A stretch of DNA of 64,000 nucleotides, taken from Oenococcus kitaharae. GTDB lineage: Bacteria > Bacillota > Bacilli > Lactobacillales > Lactobacillaceae. Of this stretch, positions 60,926 through 64,000 are shown piece by piece. The translations under genes and the position numbers were made by a program. The notes beneath the pieces were generated by a model. It was given only the letters and a program-made list of their open reading frames with translations. It was not told the origin of the DNA and searched no databases. Numbering within the stretch: position 1 is the stretch's first letter; each line of letters opens with the position of its first letter. The stretch covers positions 62,001-126,000 of the forward strand of contig NZ_JANJQP010000003.1 in assembly GCF_025758695.1 (NCBI RefSeq). The letters run 5' to 3'.

Positions 60926-61948
60926 ATGAAGAAAATTTATGGATTAATAGCAGTTGTTGTGGCTATTTTGGCCTTTGCCTTTTACCGGGCATCTATGCCA
61001 AAACCAAGCGCCAACAACAATGTCAAGAAAGTAGCAGGGCCCAAAACGGTTAAGGTAGGCATTCTGCAGTTAGTGACACACCCGGCTTTGGATCAGATCC
61101 ACCGTGGTGTTGTGGCCGGCCTGCGTTCACAAGGATACCACGTCGGCAAGAATTTGAAGATTGATTACCAAAACGCGCAGGCTGATCAAGCAAATCTGCA
61201 GACGATGGCTTCAAAATTTGCCAATGAGAATGAAGATTTGATGGTTGGTATTGCAACACCAGCAGCTCAGTCATTGGCTAAAGCAGCTGCAGGCAAAACA
61301 CCAGTTATCTTAGCCGGCATTACAGACCCGGTCGGCAGCGGTTTGATTAAATCTAATCAGCGTCCAGGTGCCAACATCACAGGTACTTCTGGCGAATCAC
61401 CGTTAAAATCGCATTTGAATCTGATTAAACAGATTGTACCCAAAGCCAAGACTTTAGGGATTATCTACACAACTTCTGATCACGGCGGCACTTATAATGC
61501 TTTGAAGATGCAAAAGCTTGCTCAGCAAGCTGGTTATACAGTTAAGATGTACACGATTTCAACAACTAATGACATGCAGACGATTGCCGGCCAAATGGTA
61601 TCGCAAGTTGATGCTGTTTACGCACCACAGGATAACGGCGTCGCCAGTGCTATGAAGACACTTGTTAATGTGGCTAATGCCGCTAAAGTCCCAGCCTTTC
61701 CAGCCGCTGATACGATGGTTCATGACGGTGGGCTAGCAACATTAGCTGTCAGCCAATTCCAGTTAGGCAAAGTTTCCGGAATCATGGCTGCTAATGTTTT
61801 AAAGGGCAGAAAGCCAGCTAATTATCCGATTGAATTTATTCGCAAGGGCATCATGTCTGTGAACACGACTGAAGCAAAACTGCTCGGTATCACATTGCCG
61901 GCATCAGTCTTAAAACAGGCCAAGGACAAAGGAGAAATTTTTAAATGA
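60926..61948 (+). CDS. trpX: Tryptophan ABC importer substrate-binding protein (TrpX type)
   Basis: The protein (340 residues) belongs to the ABC_sub_bind family (PF04392), which includes streptococcal TrpX. It has an N-terminal hydrophobic segment (residues 5-20) without a lipobox Cys, and conserved stretches GILQLVTHPALDQIHRGVVAGL, GIATPAAQSLA, ILAGITDPVGSGL and VDAVYAPQDNGVASA. AAGGGAG lies 7 bases before the ATG at 60926; the ATG at 60920 is too close. The upstream Trp-codon attenuator supports tryptophan as the substrate, although the family also binds other aromatic compounds. Confidence 0.87.
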   Translation: MKKIYGLIAVVVAILAFAFYRASMPKPSANNNVKKVAGPKTVKVGILQLVTHPALDQIHRGVVAGLRSQGYHVGKNLKIDYQNAQADQANLQTMASKFANENEDLMVGIATPAAQSLAKAAAGKTPVILAGITDPVGSGLIKSNQRPGANITGTSGESPLKSHLNLIKQIVPKAKTLGIIYTTSDHGGTYNALKMQKLAQQAGYTVKMYTISTTNDMQTIAGQMVSQVDAVYAPQDNGVASAMKTLVNVANAAKVPAFPAADTMVHDGGLATLAVSQFQLGKVSGIMAANVLKGRKPANYPIEFIRKGIMSVNTTEAKLLGITLPASVLKQAKDKGEIFK

Positions 61949-62841
61949 ATTTGATTGTTTCTACGATCGGGCAAGGCCTGCTCTGGTCGATTCTAGGTAT
62001 CGCTTTGTTTTTAACTTTTAGAATTCTCAATTTCCCCGACATGACTGTCGAGGGTACTTTTCCTCTGGGAGCCGCAATAGCTGTTAGTCTGATCACACAT
62101 GGTGTTGATCCATTTATTGCCAGCCTTGCGGCTTTTGTGACCGGTATGCTGGCCGGCGCGATTACTGCCTTCTTATATACCAAAGGCAGAATTCCGATTT
62201 TACTAGCCGGTATTCTGGTCATGACAGCCTGCTTATCTGTGAATCTGCGTATTATGGGCTCAGCTAATATTTCTTTGATCGGCCGGCAAACGATTTTCTC
62301 ATCCCTTTCGCAGATGCCACGCTATTTTGATGCGATTATCGTCGGCCTTGTCTCGGTTACCATTGTGACATTGTTGTTAATCTATTTTTTGCAAAGTGAT
62401 CTGGGACAAGCCTTCATTGTTACAGGCGACAATCCGACAATGGCGCGTTCGATCGGGATTAATACTGATCGAATGACGATTTTAGGATTGATGGTTTCAA
62501 ACGGTTTGGTCGCTCTCGGTGGTGCAATCATTGCGCAAAACAACGGCTATGCCGATATCAATATGGGTATCGGGATCATCGTTGTCGCCTTGGCTTCCAT
62601 CATTATCGGTGAAGTGGTCTTTGGCAATTTGACAATGAATCAGCGTCTGGTTGCGATTACTTTAGGTTCAATTATTTATCGTTTTGTCCTGCTGATCGTC
62701 CTGCAGCTAGGTTTTTCGACCAACGATCTGAATTTACTGTCGTCGATTCTGTTAGCTATCTGCCTGATGCTGCCGCGTCTGAGCCATTTGCTTCATTTTG
62801 ACAATTTAATTAAGCGGGGAGTTTCAAACAGCCATGACTAA
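61945..62841 (+). CDS. trpY: Tryptophan ABC importer permease (TrpY type)
   Basis: The 298-residue permease has about eight membrane segments and the branched-chain-type permease pattern (LLWSILGIALFLTFRILNFPD at the start, VTGDNPTMARSIGIN in the cytoplasmic loop that contacts the ATPase). Its ATG overlaps the trpX stop (ATGA) and its end overlaps trpZ by 8 bases, so the three are tightly coupled. Confidence 0.88.
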   Translation: MNLIVSTIGQGLLWSILGIALFLTFRILNFPDMTVEGTFPLGAAIAVSLITHGVDPFIASLAAFVTGMLAGAITAFLYTKGRIPILLAGILVMTACLSVNLRIMGSANISLIGRQTIFSSLSQMPRYFDAIIVGLVSVTIVTLLLIYFLQSDLGQAFIVTGDNPTMARSIGINTDRMTILGLMVSNGLVALGGAIIAQNNGYADINMGIGIIVVALASIIIGEVVFGNLTMNQRLVAITLGSIIYRFVLLIVLQLGFSTNDLNLLSSILLAICLMLPRLSHLLHFDNLIKRGVSNSHD

Positions 62842-63610
62842 TACGAATGCAATTTTGTCTTTAAAAAATGTCACAGTCAAGGTTCATTCTGATAACGGCA
62901 GCGAGACAGAAATTTTGAAAAACTTCAATTTGGATGTGGCTGATGGTGATTTTATTACAGTCCTTGGTGCCAACGGTGCTGGGAAATCAACTTTCTTCAA
63001 TGTGATTGCTGGTACTTTACCGGCTGATAGCGGCCAGATTTTTCATGCCGGCCAGGATATTACGTCTGTGTCAGCTGAGAAACGGACAGCTTTTCTCAGT
63101 CGTGTCTTCCAAGACCCGAAGATGGGGACCAGTCCGCGTATGACCGTTGCTGAAAATTTGTTACTGGCTGCTAAGCGAGGTGAAAAACGCCGTTTACTGC
63201 CGCGTCATTTGAGTTCAAAAATGGCGGATTTCAAGCGTATCACAGCTCCAATGGGCAATAAACTAGATCAGCGTTTAAATACAGCGACTGAAAATTTATC
63301 TGGTGGTCAGCGTCAAGCCTTGAGTTTTCTCATGGCGACCTACAAAAAGCCGGATATTTTACTATTAGATGAGCACACGGCTGCCTTGGATCCAAAGACC
63401 AGTGCCGAACTAATGCAGAAAACGGCCCAGCGGGTCAACGAGGATCATCTGACCTGCCTCATGATTACGCACCGCATGGACGATGCTTTAAAATACGGCA
63501 ACCGTCTGATTGTGATTGATAATGGTGCCGTTTCACATGATTTTAATCGTGATGAAAAGGCTGCTTTGACAAAAGATAAACTCTTCTCATTTTTCGATGC
63601 AGAGGCCTAA
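62834..63610 (+). CDS. trpZ: Tryptophan ABC importer ATPase (TrpZ type)
   Basis: A 258-residue ABC ATPase with Walker A GANGAGKSTFFN (about residue 45), Q-loop VFQDPKMG, signature LSGGQRQALSF, Walker B ILLLDEHTAALDP and switch ITHRMDDA. It powers the TrpXY importer. There is no obvious terminator after it before the SRAP gene, 74 bases downstream. Confidence 0.88.
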   Translation: MTNTNAILSLKNVTVKVHSDNGSETEILKNFNLDVADGDFITVLGANGAGKSTFFNVIAGTLPADSGQIFHAGQDITSVSAEKRTAFLSRVFQDPKMGTSPRMTVAENLLLAAKRGEKRRLLPRHLSSKMADFKRITAPMGNKLDQRLNTATENLSGGQRQALSFLMATYKKPDILLLDEHTAALDPKTSAELMQKTAQRVNEDHLTCLMITHRMDDALKYGNRLIVIDNGAVSHDFNRDEKAALTKDKLFSFFDAEA

Positions 63611-63684
63611 AGCGGCTGACCGACCGATTTATGACGCGATTAAGATAAAATAAAGATAGAAGCAATGTGAGGAGGAGTCCGAAA

Positions 63685-64000
63685 ATGTGCGGTCGGTATA
63701 CTTTTCAATCTGATTTTTCGCCAGAAATCAGCCAAATCACACGGTTGGCTCAGGCTAACGGCTATGAAATCAAGACCGGCGAAGTTTTCCCAGGAGATAC
63801 AACGGCTGTAGTCATTGCCGATCAAGGGAAAATTAAAGTTGTGGGGATGGCCTGGGGTTTTCCAATTTTCGACAACAAACGACTTTTGATTAATGCGCGT
63901 TCAGAGACTTTGCTAGAGAAACGGACTTTTGCTGAAAGCTTTAAAAAACGGCGCTGTGTTTATCCAACGACAGGATTCTTTGAATGGAACTTAGACAAGG
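63685..64000 (+). CDS. SRAP domain protein (YedK/HMCES-like), 5' part
   Basis: The first 105 codons of an SRAP (SOS response-associated) protein. It begins MCGRYTF, in which the exposed Cys2 forms a thiazolidine cross-link with abasic sites in DNA, and continues to the conserved WGFPIF, INARSETL and RRCVYPTTGFFEW motifs. It shields and processes abasic sites in single-stranded DNA. GAGGAGG precedes the ATG. The window ends before the C-terminal half. Confidence 0.92.
   Translation, partial: MCGRYTFQSDFSPEISQITRLAQANGYEIKTGEVFPGDTTAVVIADQGKIKVVGMAWGFPIFDNKRLLINARSETLLEKRTFAESFKKRRCVYPTTGFFEWNLDK

Noticed and set aside
1-64000. CRISPR arrays, tRNA or rRNA genes, intact IS elements or prophage genes
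   Set aside because: No regularly spaced repeats, tRNA-like cloverleaf segments, transposase or phage motifs were recognised in the window.

Overview
The window looks like chromosome of a low-to-mid GC lactic acid bacterium, most likely Oenococcus or a close relative. This is inferred from gene content: an R-specific alcohol dehydrogenase very like the Lactobacillus brevis/kefiri enzymes, a maltose phosphorylase route, a class 1A dihydroorotate dehydrogenase, and short overlapping operons with AGGAGG-type ribosome sites. No rRNA, tRNA, CRISPR array, prophage or intact insertion sequence was seen.

Layout. 1-7.2 kb: the end of a SufT-like gene, an Rgg-type regulator, a histidine phosphatase, a 2H phosphoesterase, a proline iminopeptidase, a sucrose-6-phosphate hydrolase, a TetR regulator facing two small proteins, and a sugar acetyltransferase. 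7.4-12.1 kb: a small ORF with no ordinary start codon, then a SpoIIM / large membrane protein / ATPase cassette resembling the transport part of circular-bacteriocin clusters (the membrane protein is split by a frameshift at TTT TGA), then a fused ABC exporter. 12.2-25.8 kb: redox enzymes (RADH, AKR, SDRs, an OYE-family protein), a decayed ABC exporter facing an intact paralogue, an amino-acid permease, mntH and engB. 25.8-39.3 kb: a divergent maltodextrin locus. One arm holds msmK and three GH13 enzymes; the other holds the binding protein, two permeases, a LacI-type regulator and maltose phosphorylase. Three operator-like sites lie between the arms. 39.4-49.9 kb: pyrB-pyrC-carA-carB-pyrF-pyrE-pyrD plus an MFS carrier. 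50-60.6 kb: a marR-CDF operon, gene remnants, a GH31 enzyme, a short UvrA, an HXXEE protein, an MFS pump and a beta-hydroxyacid dehydrogenase. 60.7-63.6 kb: a TrpXYZ-type ABC importer. The window ends inside an SRAP (YedK-like) gene.

The two most notable signals are leader regions. Upstream of trpX is a 15-codon peptide, MKIVFKNNSAWWWLG, with three consecutive Trp codons. It is followed by 1:2, 2:3 and 3:4 pairings like the classical enterobacterial trp attenuator. Upstream of pyrB is a 43-codon ORF with a strong ribosome site and a T-rich stretch. It runs into a perfect 13-bp terminator stem and stops in that stem's 3' arm, which is the architecture of the E. coli pyrBI UTP-sensing attenuator. 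I see no PyrR box and no pyrR gene. Both suggest control by transcription-translation coupling in a Gram-positive bacterium, where T-boxes, TRAP or PyrR would be the usual expectation.

Signs of decay and rearrangement recur: an ABC exporter with two frameshifts and a nonsense codon, a chimeric remnant (start of a small membrane protein joined to the end of an MFS carrier), and a fragment of a second sugar acetyltransferase.
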